Shown here one piece after another: positions 19,138-30,419 of a stretch of 64,000 nucleotides of DNA. Numbering within the stretch: the first letter of the stretch is position 1; every line of letters begins with the position of its first letter. Source of the DNA: Tupaia tana. Its lineage: Eukaryota; Chordata; Mammalia; Scandentia; Tupaiidae. The stretch covers positions 744,001-808,000 of the forward strand of contig JAKSZU010000016.1 of the NCBI GenBank assembly GCA_026018925.1, read 5' to 3'. Position numbers and translations under genes: made by a program. The notes beneath the pieces were generated by a model. It did no database searches, was not told the origin of the DNA, and saw only the letters and a program-made list of their open reading frames with translations.

Positions 19138-20415
19138 AAGGGAAATTCTTGAAACTTCCTTTCTGTGAAAATTGGAGGACAGGGTAAGCTCCTCTCCGGA
19201 AATGCACTGCAGCCTGGGGCAGAAGGTCCTCCCACCCTTGCATTCTGAGGTGAGCTCATGAGTGTCTGTAAATGCCATGAAGCAGGTGGGAGGCAGAAGC
19301 CACTCAGCGAGTTTGCAATGCCTGAGGTGCTCAAGGAAGTTAGGGAAGGCCCCAAAACTCTGGCCTGAGAAGCTACAAGTATGATCTACACACCCATGCC
19401 AGGGCCTGGCAGGCACAGCTTCCTAGTGCTCTTGCTTTCATTTTGATTCAATACAGTAAGGTCAAGGTCTCCTTGGGGAACGGGTGGAAATGTCGGCACT
19501 GTGTCCTCTGGACCCTTGCCAAGGCTCCACCATAGGCAGGCAGGAGAGTGAAGCGCTGTTTAAAAAGCCCACGGCAGACCAGTGTCTGGCATGAGGCCGT
19601 GTGTGCCTGGGCACGGAGGGTGGCTGGGTGCATCTCCTGACCACAGGGTGGCCAGGGCCCTCCACACAGCTCAGCCCCATTACTCGTCTCCGCATTCCCA
19701 GGTACGGAACTGGACAAGGCCTCTCCTCCACCTCCTCACCTCTCCCAGCAGCACAGAACATTAGCACCCTTCCATTCTGAGCTCGTCGGTGTTTCCCTAG
19801 CCTGAGCACAGCCACACACACGAGGTGACGCGGCCTCCTCCTCGAGCTGGCCTGACCTCCTGAGACGAAGCCTTCGCTCGGGCCACATGGCCTCCTACAG
19901 GGTTTCCCAGCCTTCACACGGCAGAGCGGGCCAGCTGTGCCAGCGTCAGCCTCTGGGCTGAGATGGAGCTGCGTCTGACTCATTCCAAGTGACGGACGGC
20001 TTAGGGTCTTCTACTTCTAGCCCAGGCACTTGCATCCAACAGGCCACCCCGGAGCTGACCGTACCACCAGGCAGGCCAAGCCAGGCTTGCACAGGCGGCC
20101 AGGCCGCTAGATGGCTAATCCAGGAAAGCAAAGCCACGTCTCAGCTCTCACCAGCTCCTCCCCACACAAGCGCCAATCTCTGTTCTCTGAAACAGGCGAT
20201 TTATTGTGCGTCCTGGCCTCTGGGGGAGTGGCCAGTTGAGCTCTAATCTACATATATTGTTTCATCTTTAGGTAGTATCTAAACTCAGAGTGGGAATGCT
20301 AGAGAGATTGTGATCCTTGAATAAAATCCTATTTTATGCTTTTTTCAAACTGTGGATTGTGACTCATCAGTGTGTCACAAAATCAATTTGGTGGGTCATT
20401 TTTAAAACGAAAAAA
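19138..20415. other. Unique sequence, 1.3 kb without SINEs
   Basis: Overlapping chance frames on both strands. No recognised domain or splice-bounded exon. Confidence 0.45.
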
Positions 20416-20416
20416 C

Positions 20417-20647
20417 TGGGCCAGCCAGTGGCATGGAGGTTAAGGTGCCTGGATCCCACATGGCAGACTACATGGTTCAAGTCCCAGACCTAGAGGCTTG
20501 AAAAACACACTAGGTGCATGTGTGTGCATGTCCCAAATCCCGAGAGAATAGAGGAGAAGGAATTGTGGTGTGGTCATCTCCCCTGGGAGTGATTTTGCAC
20601 CCTCACCTCTGCCAGCACACACACACTATAGGGAAAAAAAAAAAAGA
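20417..20647 (+). mobile_element. SINE-A
   Basis: Head TGGGCCAGCCAGTGGCATGG, B-box-like GGTTCAAGTCCCAGACC and end CACTATAGGGAAAAAAAA. Confidence 0.88.
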
Positions 20648-20667
20648 GTAGAATAGAAAGTATCAAA

Positions 20668-20900
20668 GTGTAATAGCGGTTGAGGGATCCCACACGGCCA
20701 ACGGCACGGTGTGAATACTGGCCCTTGACTTGGAAAACACGGGCACAAGTGTGTGCTTGCCCCAAATCTTGACAGAGTAGAGAAGTGGAAGAGCTTGCAG
20801 TGCGACCTTGCTCCACTGGGGATGCTTGCTTCCTCTCCCCCTTTTCTCTGTCTCTCTCTGATAAGTACACGTGCCTTCTGGGAATGAAAAAAAAGATAGT
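20668..20900 (+). mobile_element. SINE-A, 5'-truncated
   Basis: Starts within the head (GCGGTTGAGGGATCCCACAC) and ends TGCCTTCTGGGAATGAAAA. Inserted right after the previous copy's tail. Confidence 0.75.
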
Positions 20901-21304
20901 AATTCAAATCCTAGAAGAGCTCACAGGAAGATTTCAGCTAGAGAATTTAGTGTATTTTCTATCTATGGATCATTCTGAAGCAATGAAAGAACCCATGGGG
21001 CGGGGTCTGTTAGTTCAAATTCAAAATTTCTAATGCAAAATGAACAGAATGGGGAAATATTTGCAAATATTCTATACTCCAGATTAGAAGTGAATATCTG
21101 TTAAACAAAAGCTCATTTCAGAAAAGAAGGGTGAGTGTGGAAGGAGAAGCAGAGTTTCCACTACTGACTTGGCCCTTGCAAAGGCCAGTTCTCTGGGCTT
21201 TTTTCCTGGGCGTGGTAGCATAAGAGCGCCAGTGAGGTGTAAGTCACAGTCCAATTTCTGCCCCTCCCACACCATCCTGCTTCTGTGACATTGGACCAGG
21301 CCTT

Positions 21305-21560
21305 TAACAAAGCATTTTGAATACTGTGGAAAGAAAACAAATTTTAAAAAGCATTACAACTCCATGCATAACTACCTGCCTTGTGATCCCACGCACGTTA
21401 CATTGTGGAAAAGACGAAACTACAGGGAAACAAAACTGGTTAGTGATTGCGGAGGGCAGGAGGTCTGGGGGGAACTTGACTGCAAAGGGGCACAAGGAGA
21501 CTTTGGGGGATGACAGACCAGCCATTAAAAGTGCAAATTACAGCAGCCCCAGGGCCCTGT
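21305..21560 (+). mobile_element. Old L1 (L1ME-type) 3' UTR fragment
   Basis: ACATTGTGGAAAAGACGAAA, then CTACAGGGAAACAAAACTGG and TTGACTGCAAAGGGGCACAA, matches the L1ME 3' UTR ('ggaaaaggcaaaactatagggacag...tgactgcaaaggggca'). Confidence 0.75.
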
Positions 21561-21599
21561 GCTAGTTCTTACCAATGGTTACCAATTTTAAAAAGCTGT

Positions 21600-22240
21600 A
21601 ACACACCATGCTCCTGAGGTTGTAGTAGGATGGCACTGTTTATGGTGGGTCGTGTTGTAAATTGGTAGAACTGGAGGGAGTGCAACATGACAGTACATAA
21701 AATTACTATACCCAAGAATTTCTCCCAGGAAGTTAACAGAGGTTTCTAAATATCCAAATCCATAAGAGCTATCCTCTACTGTCTTAGTTATAATAGGAAA
21801 AATGAATCACTGAAACATTGCTATTACAGGAACAGTTCAAACATTTGTGAAGCAAGGCCAGCAGGTGACATAGTGGTCAAGATGCTGGACTCCCATGTGG
21901 CTAACTGCAGGCAGGAGTCCCAGACCTGGTGCCTTGAAACTCATGCGGGGTACGTGTGCATGCGTACCCAAAAATCCCAAGAGGAGAATAGAGGAGGATT
22001 GCAGGCATGGCCATCCCCTCTGGGGGTTGATTTCTCACTTTCTCTCTCACTGTCTCTCTCCAGCAAGCACATGTGCCCTATGACAAAAACCTTAAAAATA
22101 TTTTTGTGGTGTACTAACACAATATTTTGCATTCACAATGAAAGCCTAAATCCAGAGACATGCAGAAAGAAACTCAGAAAATACTTGGGATAAAATGAAC
22201 AACAGCAGAATACAAAATCCCAAGCACCTTGTGTTTATCA
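21600..22240 (+). mobile_element. Old L1M ORF2-end fragment, split by a SINE
   Basis: Collinear ORF2-end sequence before and after the SINE: TATACCCAAGAATTTCTCCC and TTATAATAGGAAAAATGAAT on the left, then ATTTTGCATTCACAATGAAA on the right. It lies downstream of an L1 3' UTR piece, opposite to L1 order, so two insertions or a rearrangement are involved. Confidence 0.7.
21856..22103 (+). mobile_element. SINE-A
   Basis: GGCCAGCAGGTGACATAGTG head, AGGAGAATAGAGGAGGATTG middle and GTGCCCTATGACAAAAACC end. Confidence 0.9.
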
Positions 22241-22471
22241 TCCTAAATAATCCGTCTGCAGATGGAAGACGCAATGCTCATTTCAAGTGCTTGTGCACAG
22301 TAATGACTTAGAGATAGACGAGGCTTCCGTTTTCAGAATTCATTTGCTGTCGATGTATTGCCTTTTCAATAACAAAGACCCTTCAAATAAAACCTTCATG
22401 ATCAGAAGAAAGGAATGGAAAGGAGAAAGTAAATCCCAGATATGACCATGTGGAATGTTGTTTCCTTGGCT
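22241..22471. other. Unique AT-rich sequence
   Basis: Nothing recognised. Confidence 0.35.
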
Positions 22472-22774
22472 CTAGAAACAGAAGGGCCCGAGAGTCGCGG
22501 TTGGTGTTGATCGGTCCCTGCTGCGTGGATTCTCTTTCACTCTTGCTCCAGCTGAGGCCTCTGTGGTAAAGGTCTGGTTGTGGTGGGTGTTTGTGAATAT
22601 CAACTGGCTGATCGGCTGCATGCGGGGCCCATCTTTGAGAAGAGTGGTGCTTTTCACGGTCGCGGTCCTGGGAAAGTCAGGACGTGTCTTTGAAGAAACT
22701 CCAGCAATCGATACAAACAGCAGTTTCTCTTTAACTGTCTTTTGTAAGCAGACTTCAGTCCAGCACAGGGACAC
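22472..22774 (-). other. Open frame of 100 codons, unrecognised
   Basis: A minus-strand frame opens with MSLCWTEVCLQKTVKEKL and ends TPTATLGPFCF. The frame stays open upstream of the ATG for about 17 codons, to a stop beside a possible acceptor (CTACTTCAG). The composition is protein-like and no domain is recognised. No poly(A) signal was seen just downstream. It could be a terminal exon, a processed fragment or chance. Confidence 0.2.
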
Positions 22775-23520
22775 ATTTTAGGGGACCCCACCACCATTAA
22801 AAGCGTTTTAAGGACATCTGAAGTAGGTCACAACTCTCAGGGGAAAGTCAAGGTACGCGATGGACAGCGCTCTGGGGAAAGGCCTGATGGGGTGTTTGAA
22901 TGACGGAGCTTTCTTATAACTAGTAAAGAGTGAAGGGCTTAAGTGGGGACAGGGATGGATGTGACCATCTGGAAAGCCTGTTCTCTTTCTTCCAGGTGCT
23001 GTATTTTCAGATCAAATGGCCTGGCACAAAGTTCCCGGGTGTCCCGAACTTTGGCCAACTATATGATAACATAAGATAAACATTCAGTGTCTCTGTGCCT
23101 CGTTTCCCATCAATCCTTACAAAAATGAAAACTTTTACTCTGTATCTTCTCCAAAGATATGTTGTATGGAAGAGTACAATTATATGTGTTTTATTTCTGC
23201 ATACCCTGTGGTCGTCCTTGAGGAACATCTGAGTTTTCTGGATGGCCATCCACAGACAGAACACCAGGAAATTTCCAAATTTTAAAAATTAATAAGGTTG
23301 ATGGGGGGATAGAGGTATGAAGAAAAACCCTAGAACTGTGTATGTGTATGTGTGCATATCAGAGAGAGACACAGAGACAGAGACAGGGAAAGACAGAGAT
23401 CAACTTGGGTCAACTCAAAAATAGTAATCTTGTAACTAAATAAGACATCACTTTGTTTAGCTATGCAGATGTAATAATTTTCACTGGGAGGGATATTAAT
23501 ATTTATTAAGCACATACCTA
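22775..23520. other. Unique sequence
   Basis: Ordinary sequence with a short GA-rich tract at 23360-23400. No exon recognised. Confidence 0.4.
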
Positions 23521-23534
23521 GACCAGTTGCTGGC

Positions 23535-23960
23535 TGTCATATATATGACATATATGTAAACTCCAAAATCCTCAACGGCTCTGTGAAATGAGAATTATGA
23601 TTTTCATGGGGCCAGCAGGTGGCATGGTGACTAAGGTGCTGGAATTCCCACATGGCCGGCCACAGTTTGAGTCCTGAACCTGGTGGCTTGCTTTCTCACT
23701 CTCCCTCTCTCTCCCCTGTCTTTCTCTGGCAAAACTCATGTGAAAAATACTATTAACAACAACAATAATAATAATAATAAATAATTCTTTTATAAAAAAA
23801 GAATTATGATTTTCATTTCTCTGATTTAGAGTTACTGCCATTCAGAGGCTTCATGAGACTAGTGTTTTTATGCAAAAAGCGGGGAGGTGGGGACTTGAAC
23901 TCGTCTCTCTCGTGACAAACTCACGCTCTTGTCATGCCCCAGGCCCAGTAGACTGCGGTT
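23535..23960 (-). mobile_element. MIR remnant split by SINE-B
   Basis: Left part 23535-23607 includes GGCTCTGTGAAATGAGAATT. Right part 23817-23960 includes TTCAGAGGCTTCATGAGACT and GACTTGAACTCGTCTCTC. Both follow minus-strand MIR sequence, with a SINE between them. Confidence 0.6.
23608..23802 (+). mobile_element. SINE-B with 16-bp target duplication
   Basis: GGGGCCAGCAGGTGGCATGG head, CTTGCTTTCTCACTCTCCC and an (AAC)n(AAT)n tail. The perfect direct repeat GAATTATGATTTTCAT flanks it (23592-23607 and 23801-23816). The head carries the CTCF-like CCAGCAGGTGGCA. Confidence 0.95.
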
Positions 23961-23961
23961 C

Positions 23962-24095
23962 ACACTCTTGCCATAGCACTTGTGAGCAGTGTGGCTTGGG
24001 GCACATTTTGTAACTTCTCTGAAGCTCAGTTACCCTATATTAAAGTCGAGACAATAATGACACGAAATGAAGTTCTTAAAAGGACGAGGGCTTAC
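23962..24095 (+). mobile_element. MIR SINE remnant
   Basis: GAGCAGTGTGGCTTGGGGCA, AACTTCTCTGAAGCTCAGTT and AAAGTCGAGACAATAATGAC follow the MIR core order. Confidence 0.75.
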
Positions 24096-24590
24096 TCCTA
24101 CGGGATCTTCTGGTCGCAGACAGCAGAGACAAACTCGAACTCTGCACTTCCACGCTCACCGAGGGGAAGGTGGTAGACGGAGATGAGTTAGCGCAGGTGA
24201 CAGCGTGAAAGTAACAGCCACGTCTGGCAGGGCTGGGACCCGGGCAGCGAGAGCAGCCTGGAGGGCAGAGAGATCACCAGCTTTCTTCTTTGGGATATTC
24301 TCGACTGCATGAGTCAGCTCTGGTTATTTCCAGTTCTCGTGTCTCTCTGTTGAACGCTCACATTCCAGGAAAAGAGGTCAGACCGGACTGGGCCGGGCCG
24401 TGTGCTGTCTCCTCGGGAAGGAGTGAGCAAGGCACCTAGATCCACACGCCCACCAGGTCACACGCTGCAGGGGTTCCTGTGACAGGCATAGGAGCTGTTC
24501 CCGAGCCCTGGGTAGGCAAAGTCAGATGCCCCCCATCGAATGTCCTGGCCCAGGCTGGGCACAAGGAGCGCTCTGTAAATGCTGGCTTTT
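24096..24590. other. Unique sequence
   Basis: Nothing recognised apart from a possible degraded MIR piece near 24200-24270. Confidence 0.35.
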
Positions 24591-24808
24591 TTCCCCCCTA
24601 TAGGGCATGTATGCTTGCCAGAGACAGAGAAAGAGGGAAAGTGAGAAAGCAGCCCCAGGAGGGATGGCCACACTGAAATCCCTTCTCCTCCACTCTCCTC
24701 TTGGGATTTAGGGCATGCATACACTGTGCCTGGTAGCTTGCTGTGACCCCGATGGTGCAGTCGGCCGCATGGGATCCAGCCGACTTAACCTCCACAACAC
24801 CTGCTGGC
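24591..24808 (-). mobile_element. SINE-A, minus
   Basis: Starts CCCCCTATAGGGCATGTATG and ends with head AGGCCAGCAGGTGTTGTGG (minus sense). The flanks share TGGCTTTTT. Confidence 0.9.
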
Positions 24809-24839
24809 CTGGCTTTTTAAAAATATATACAGGGGTGTG

Positions 24840-25113
24840 TGGGGACCAGCAGTTAGCATAATGACTATGTCACTGGACTCCCACGTAGTCAACCGCAGTT
24901 TGCGTCCCAGACCTGGTGGCTTAAACTCACGCCGGGCACGTGTGCGTGCGTGCCCAAGATCCCAAGAGGAGAATGGAGGAGAAGGGATTGTGGTGTGGCC
25001 ATCCCCCCTGGGGGGTGATTTCTTGCTTTCTATCTGTCTGTCTCTGTCTTGTCTGTCTCTGTCTGTCTGGCAAGCGCACGTGCCCTATAGCAAAAACCTC
25101 TCCAAAAAAAAAA
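24840..25113 (+). mobile_element. SINE-A, full length
   Basis: GGGGACCAGCAGTTAGCATA head and CCCTATAGCAAAAACCTC end with poly(A). The flanks share AGGGGTGTG, and its right neighbour is a SINE-A lacking a normal head, so it may have landed in that head. Confidence 0.92.
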
Positions 25114-25121
25114 AAACCAAA

Positions 25122-25122
25122 C

Positions 25123-25191
<69 letters not shown>

Positions 25192-25192
25192 C
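25122..25192. repeat. (TA)n(CA)n microsatellite
   Basis: An uninterrupted (TA)n run of about 38 bp passes into a (CA)n run of about 30 bp, directly after a SINE tail. Confidence 0.95.
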
Positions 25193-25201
25193 ATACATAT
25201 A

Positions 25202-25416
25202 GGGGTGTGGAGGTTAAGGAGCTGGATCCCATATGTCTGACCCCACGGTTTGAGGCTGGGACCCAGCAGCTTGAAAAATATGCACATGCATGCCCAAAAT
25301 CCTGAGAGGAGACTGGAGGAGAAGGATTGCAGTGTGGCCATTCTGTCTGGGGGGGGGGGGGGGATGATTTCTCACTTTCTCTCTCTCTCTCTTTCTCCAG
25401 TGAGTGCATACACCCT

Positions 25417-25479
<63 letters not shown>
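25202..25479 (+). mobile_element. SINE-A with 59-nt poly(A) and a (G)13 run
   Basis: Partial head GTGTGGAGGTTAAGGAGCTG, a (G)13 run near 25350 in the usual CCCTGGGGGG position, end CCCTACAGC and then about 59 A. Confidence 0.9.
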
Positions 25480-25498
25480 AGAATATATGGACACATAT

Positions 25499-25730
25499 TT
25501 TTAAGTTTTTTCACTTCTTCCATGAGTGTGAGAGACAGAGAGTGTGAGAGACAGCAAGTCCCAACTGGGCTTGCTGCCATAACCTACTGGCGGCCTCAGC
25601 CAGTCCTGATCATGGGCATGCACATTCCTGGCACACTCAGGGAGGTGTCCAGTCATGAGCCCAGAGCGTCCCCACATGGGCCAGCCTTGCAGGGCCACTG
25701 CCCAGCCCTCCACGTGTGCTTGCTTTGTTG
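25499..25730 (-). mobile_element. SINE-C, minus
   Basis: Minus-strand element with CTTCCATGAGTGTGAGAGAC at its tail end and CAGCCAGTCCTGATCATGGG in its middle. It shares order with copies at 26.9, 51.3 and 54.4 kb. Confidence 0.7.
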
Positions 25731-26385
25731 GTGGTGTTTTCGCCTTGCCTCCTACGAGGCAGCGGCTCTAGACCAGTAAATCACATCTTGAAATCCTACC
25801 TCCATGCCCTCTGTGTGTACGTCATGGTATGATACATGTAGAGGGAACTATTTGACCATCACCCTGGGGTGAGCTGACAAGGTGCTCCGGAAGCAGGAGG
25901 CTGGCTGGGAGGCTCTGGCCACCCTGGTCCTACCCAGGAGCCTGGGAGCTGAGGGCATCCGTGTCCGACACCCACTAGTGACACACGTGTGGAGAAGGAA
26001 GCTTAGGCAGATCCGACCGTTTCTGGCCGCCTGCCGCTCTGTTGCCTTCTAGTTTCCAGTGAGACCTGCCGGCAGGCAAGGGAGGGGAGGCAGGAGTGGG
26101 ACCGTGGCCTGTGCTCACGGATGACCGTCAGCTGTCTTCTGCCCGCTCTCTCCTTTGGGTGTTGTCAGGAATTCAAGATTTTCAGGAAATAAAGTAACTT
26201 CTCGTCTCCACCAGATTAGGGACGTCTGGGTCCTGCAGCCTCCATGTCTTAGAGGTGTTACCTCACCGCCTGCTCACCTGTATGTACTCATAATTAAGTC
26301 CACCGTTCTGCTGCAGCGCGCCCCCTGGAGGCCAGGCACTGGTCTGTTGATGCTCTTAGGGTGGATCCTTTTTTGGTTGGTTGTT
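25731..26385. other. Unique sequence with CTCF motif
   Basis: No exon recognised. The CTCF-like site is listed separately. Confidence 0.4.
26317..26335 (-). promoter_or_regulatory. CTCF motif, reverse
   Basis: GCGCGCCCCCTGGAGGCCA is the complement of TGGCCTCCAGGGGGCGC, close to the CTCF consensus, in reverse orientation. It faces the forward motif at 17.87 kb. Confidence 0.65.
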
Positions 26386-26388
26386 TTC

Positions 26389-26580
26389 AAGAATTATTTA
26401 ATTTAACTTTATTTATTTGTTTATTTTACTTATTTTATTTTATTTTAACCACAGAGGGAGAAAGCTAGAGAGAGAGAGAGGGAGAGAGAAAGTGAGAAAG
26501 CAAGATGCCAGGTCTGGGACTTGAACCGCATCAGCCATGTGGAAGTCTGGAGCCCTTAACCACCACGCCACCTTAGCAAA
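26389..26580 (-). mobile_element. SINE-B, minus
   Basis: A TTATTTATTTGTTTATTTTA tail in minus sense, a GA-rich run, then ACTTGAACCGCATCAGCC and a head ending CCACGCCACCTTAGC. Confidence 0.85.
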
Positions 26581-26879
26581 CCTGATCTGTGACCTGCAGA
26601 CCTGACTTTGGAGGTGGTCAGAGGACCCACCACACCCGTTAAATTTGGAAGCAATATGGATGTTTTCCTCAATCCTTTTTTCCCCTGGGTGGGGGGGTGA
26701 GGTGGCTGCTGTTTAAAATCATAATTATGTTTTCCTTGTAACAAAAGTTTGTCTCAGTTCTATCCTCTCCCAGAATGAAAAACATGACTAAGCAAAAAGA
26801 TAATTCTAAATGCCCAAATCCCCACCCCTCCTACTATTCATCTAGATGTTAACGTGTTAGTATTTGGTTAAGTGTGTTT

Positions 26880-27045
26880 AGTTATTTCTTCCATAGGGAA
26901 AGAGAGACAGGCAGATAGCACTCCCAACCGGGTCTTGACACCATGACCCACCCCAGTCAACCCAGATCATGGGCACTCACTTGCCCCATGTACTCAGGGA
27001 CACAGACACCTAGGCTTCCCACAGGGACCACCATTCAGCTCCAGT
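26880..27045 (-). mobile_element. SINE-C, minus
   Basis: Minus-sense AGTTATTTCTTCCATAGGG, then CCCAACCGGGTCTTGACACC (compare the plus-strand GGTGTCAAGACCCTGTTGGG type at 33.9 kb) and GATCATGGGCACTCAC. Confidence 0.7.
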
Positions 27046-27790
27046 GTTAGCATTTATCCTTTCAAGTTCTTTTTCTTTCTAACCCTGCCATCCGTCTTCC
27101 CCGGAGGAAGTGCAGTACTTCTGAAAAGCCCTGGGTAGGAAGGGCTAAGCACTGTGCCCCTCGCCGCAGTGGGAGCAGGTGGACGAGGCACAGGAGGCCT
27201 GCTCCGGACCTCCGTCTCCATTCTCCCTGCAACGACGCCCCTCTGTGTTTTGAGAGGCCCTCCTTTATCACACGTTCCCTGATCTCTTTCTCCACCTCAG
27301 AGACAGCATTTCCCCTTTGCAAAGACTCTCTCTCCATGTCTTACTTTCCCCAAACCATCATCTGGCCCTCAGGCCGGACTCATCGTCTTAGGTGCTGCTG
27401 TCAGCGCCCAGAGCAGGGTGTCCCCACCAGACATCCAGGGCTATGCGAAGCAAAGAGAATCAGAGGCTTGCGTCAAACGGGAGCAGGGAGGAGGGTCTGG
27501 GATCTGCCTGTGCCCTCTCCAGGTGCTAGACAAAGGGAGGGTTGATACCTTTCCTGTCCCTGGAAAAGGCGGAGCCACAGGATGTGGCTTCTGGAGATCT
27601 GAAAAGGCCCATTAGTATACCAGTGGTGTGGGCTGCCTGGTGTCACACCAAGGCCACAAGACGCCTTGGTCCCTATTCTGCTTCCTAAATGGGTGCATCA
27701 CATGATCTCTGCCCCGTCCCTCCCTCCTGCCCGTCCCCCATTCCTGTCCCTCTGCTTAGTTCTCTTTCACAATTGAAAACAGAGCTGTGT
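27046..27790. other. Unique sequence
   Basis: GC-moderate unique sequence. No exon recognised. Confidence 0.4.
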
Positions 27791-27794
27791 GAAT

Positions 27795-27960
27795 AAGTAG
27801 GTTATGGTGGCATGGTGGTTAAGGCTCTGGACTCCCACACGGCTCACTGCGGTTCGAGTCCCGACCTGGCTACTTGCTTTCTCACTTTCTCTCTCTCTCT
27901 GGTGAGTGCACATGCCTTATAGCAAATTAATAATAATAATAATTTAAATAATTCTTAAAA
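27795..27960 (+). mobile_element. SINE-B with a SINE-A end
   Basis: Has the SINE-B junction CTACTTGCTTTCTCACTTTC but finishes with the SINE-A end GTGCACATGCCTTATAGCAAA, so it is a hybrid of the two designs. Confidence 0.85.
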
Positions 27961-28309
27961 AAAAAGTAGATTCAAATGTAACCTAATTGGGCTGACCTGA
28001 CCTTTGTCACGTAATTCTGAAGTTAATATTTTGCATTTAAGGGCACCGTGTCTGCAGGGTGAGGAAGTTAGGACAGGAAGAGCCTATAACTTCTTCCCTT
28101 CCTCACTGCAAAGGAACTGATTGCCAGGGTAAATTTACGTGTTTTAATGCTGCAGACGTATGGCATTTAACCCTGTCTGAGAGAGGACACAGAGACCTAA
28201 GGCCCAAGGTCAAAGTATTTACGTCCTACAGAATGAGCACGCATACACGTACACACACATATGTGCATACTACACATATATTTGTACCTGTAGTATTTAC
28301 TATTGTTTT

Positions 28310-28550
28310 TTAAATAAAGTTTTGCCATAGGGCGTGTGCATTCGCTGGAGCAGGACAGAAATGGGGAAAGTGAGAAATCACCCCCCTGGAGATCACCACG
28401 CTGCAGTTCCTTCTCCTCCATTCCCTTTCTAGGATTTTGGGCATGCACACACATGCTCTGGGCCTGATTTTCAAGCCACCAGTCCGAGACTTGAACCGTG
28501 GTCGGCTATGTGGTAGTTCAGCACCTTAACCACCAGGCCACCTGCTGGCC
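28310..28550 (-). mobile_element. SINE-A, minus
   Basis: TTTTGCCATAGGGCGTGTGC at the tail end, GACTTGAACCGTGGTCGGC, and the head ending CCACCTGCTGGCCC. Confidence 0.92.
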
Positions 28551-29515
28551 CTGCCTTACATTTATGCTGTGTGTGTTGGGAAGATTTCCTGCCTGAAGGC
28601 ATCAGTTCACAAAAACCCCGCTGGCAAACGCGCTGGGCTTCCTAGAGACGTGAGCGCAGGGCTGCGGTAGAGTTCCCGCACGCTACAGCAGGTGCGCGGG
28701 CCTCTGACGCGAGGACTCTTACGACCCGCTGAGTCTAGATTTTGTTTTGCATGGCTCGTGACTGGAGATTGCCTCCACATCCTCCTCCAGGGGACGCTGG
28801 CTTTCACCGCATAGAACGTCTGGCTCCTCAGGAACGTACACGGGCCAATGAGTTAGGGAGAAACAGCTCTCCACCCTTGGCCAAACTGAGCAGTAGATTT
28901 GCCATTTCATTAGGTTGTATTTAAATTTCCTTCCTTCTGGTGAGACAAAAACTTGTAAATCACTCAGGAATTAGTGAGAAAGTAGAAAATTTCTGTTTCT
29001 ATTTTGCTTTACCGTTTTACATCACTAGATTCAGCCCAGGCATAAGCCCAGAACCGAGTGGGGTGTGCTTCAGCTCTGGCACAGCCCAACCTAGGATCTC
29101 CTCAGCTTCCCCCAGGAGGCGGGGTGGTTTGGAACCTCCATGTAGAAAAGGGGCAAAGACATGGAGCCTTTCATATCCCACGTCTCCAGTAGGCCCAGGG
29201 GACTGAGAGGCACCTCGTTCTGCACTGCCCTGCCTCCCCCCACACACACTCTTATTCCACAGGGAGAGGATGGGCCTCAGCGCCTGGCCTCGGGCATCGT
29301 GAGAACATGGCTTGGAAGTTCCGTGGGGCCCCTTAAGGCTCCAGCCCTGGGAATCACAACAACCTGCCTGCTGACAGTAAGGGAGGCGATGGTTGGAGAA
29401 CTTGAAAAGAATGTTCTGAGCTCCTATGGGACCACCAAATCCATCCATAGACAGTGCCACAGCTTCCTTTGACTTGGCAGTGACAGAAAGCTGACCAAAA
29501 CCTGGTTTATGTTTT
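28551..29515. other. Unique sequence, about 1 kb
   Basis: A minus frame at 29017-29559 runs into a SINE head and has no recognised domain. No exon supported. Confidence 0.4.
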
Positions 29516-29516
29516 T

Positions 29517-29785
29517 GGGACCAGCAGTTGGCATAATGGCTATATTGCTGGACTCCCATGTAGTCGACTGCAGTTCGAGTCCTGGACCCTATGGCTTAAA
29601 CTCACGCCAGGTATGTGTGCACATGTGCCCAAGATCCCGAGAGGAGAATGGAGGAGAAGGGATTGCAGTGTGACCATCCCCCTGGGGGGTGATTTCTTGC
29701 TTTCTGTCTCTCTGTCTCTTTCTGGCGAGCACAACTGCCCTATAGCAAAAAACTCTCAAAAAAAAAAAAAAAAAAAAAAAAAAAA
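29517..29785 (+). mobile_element. SINE-A, full length
   Basis: GGGACCAGCAGTTGGCATAA head, GTAGTCGACTGCAGTTCGAG, CCCTATAGCAAAAAACTC end and about 26 A. Confidence 0.95.
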
Positions 29786-30036
29786 CAGGTTTAAGCTTTT
29801 TAAACGGGGTGGGGAATGGTTGTGGTGGGCAGGATCATTGTCTCATGTAACTGGCTTTGCATTACCGCTACGGCCAGACCCAGCTTTCCCACCTCTTTTT
29901 CTAACTCCACCCTCTAGGCTGGCCAGCTGCCAGCAGCTCCCAGAGATCCCTGCAACCCACTTTGGATCCAGAGAGCGGGGGTGGTCAATCCCAGTCACAC
30001 AACACAGGAGCAAGACTCTATGGTAATTAAAACATT

Positions 30037-30275
30037 AGAGAGCCAACCAGTGGGGTGGTGGTTAAGGGGGCTGGGTCCCACATGGCTGACTGCACGGGGT
30101 AAGTCCCAGATCTGGCTTAAAAGTCATGCTTGATGTGTGTTTGTACATGCCCAAAGTCCTGAGAGGAGGATGGAAGAGAAGGATTGCCACATGGCCATCC
30201 CCCAGGGAGTGATTTCTCACTTTCCCTCTCTGTTTCTCTCTGGCGAATATAGACACCCTATGGAAATGGAAAAAA
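30037..30275 (+). mobile_element. SINE-A
   Basis: GAGCCAACCAGTGGGGTGG head, GTACATGCCCAAAGTCCTG and CACCCTATGGAAATGGAAAA. Confidence 0.85.
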
Positions 30276-30419
30276 AATTCTTGTCAAATTGACAAGAATT
30301 AAAAAGAAGTGTCCAGGAATGGTGAGGTTTGCATGAATATCTCCATCATACATTGGTGGTGGGAATCAAAACTGGAATTAACTCCAGAAAGACAATTTGA
30401 CAATATGTGAAACATTTTT

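Noticed and set aside
25421-25479. Poly(A) of about 59 as a processed-gene tail
   Set aside because: It follows a SINE-A end directly and is that element's tail.
29017-29559. A 180-codon minus-strand frame
   Set aside because: Its first part is the head of the SINE at 29517, and the rest has no recognised features.
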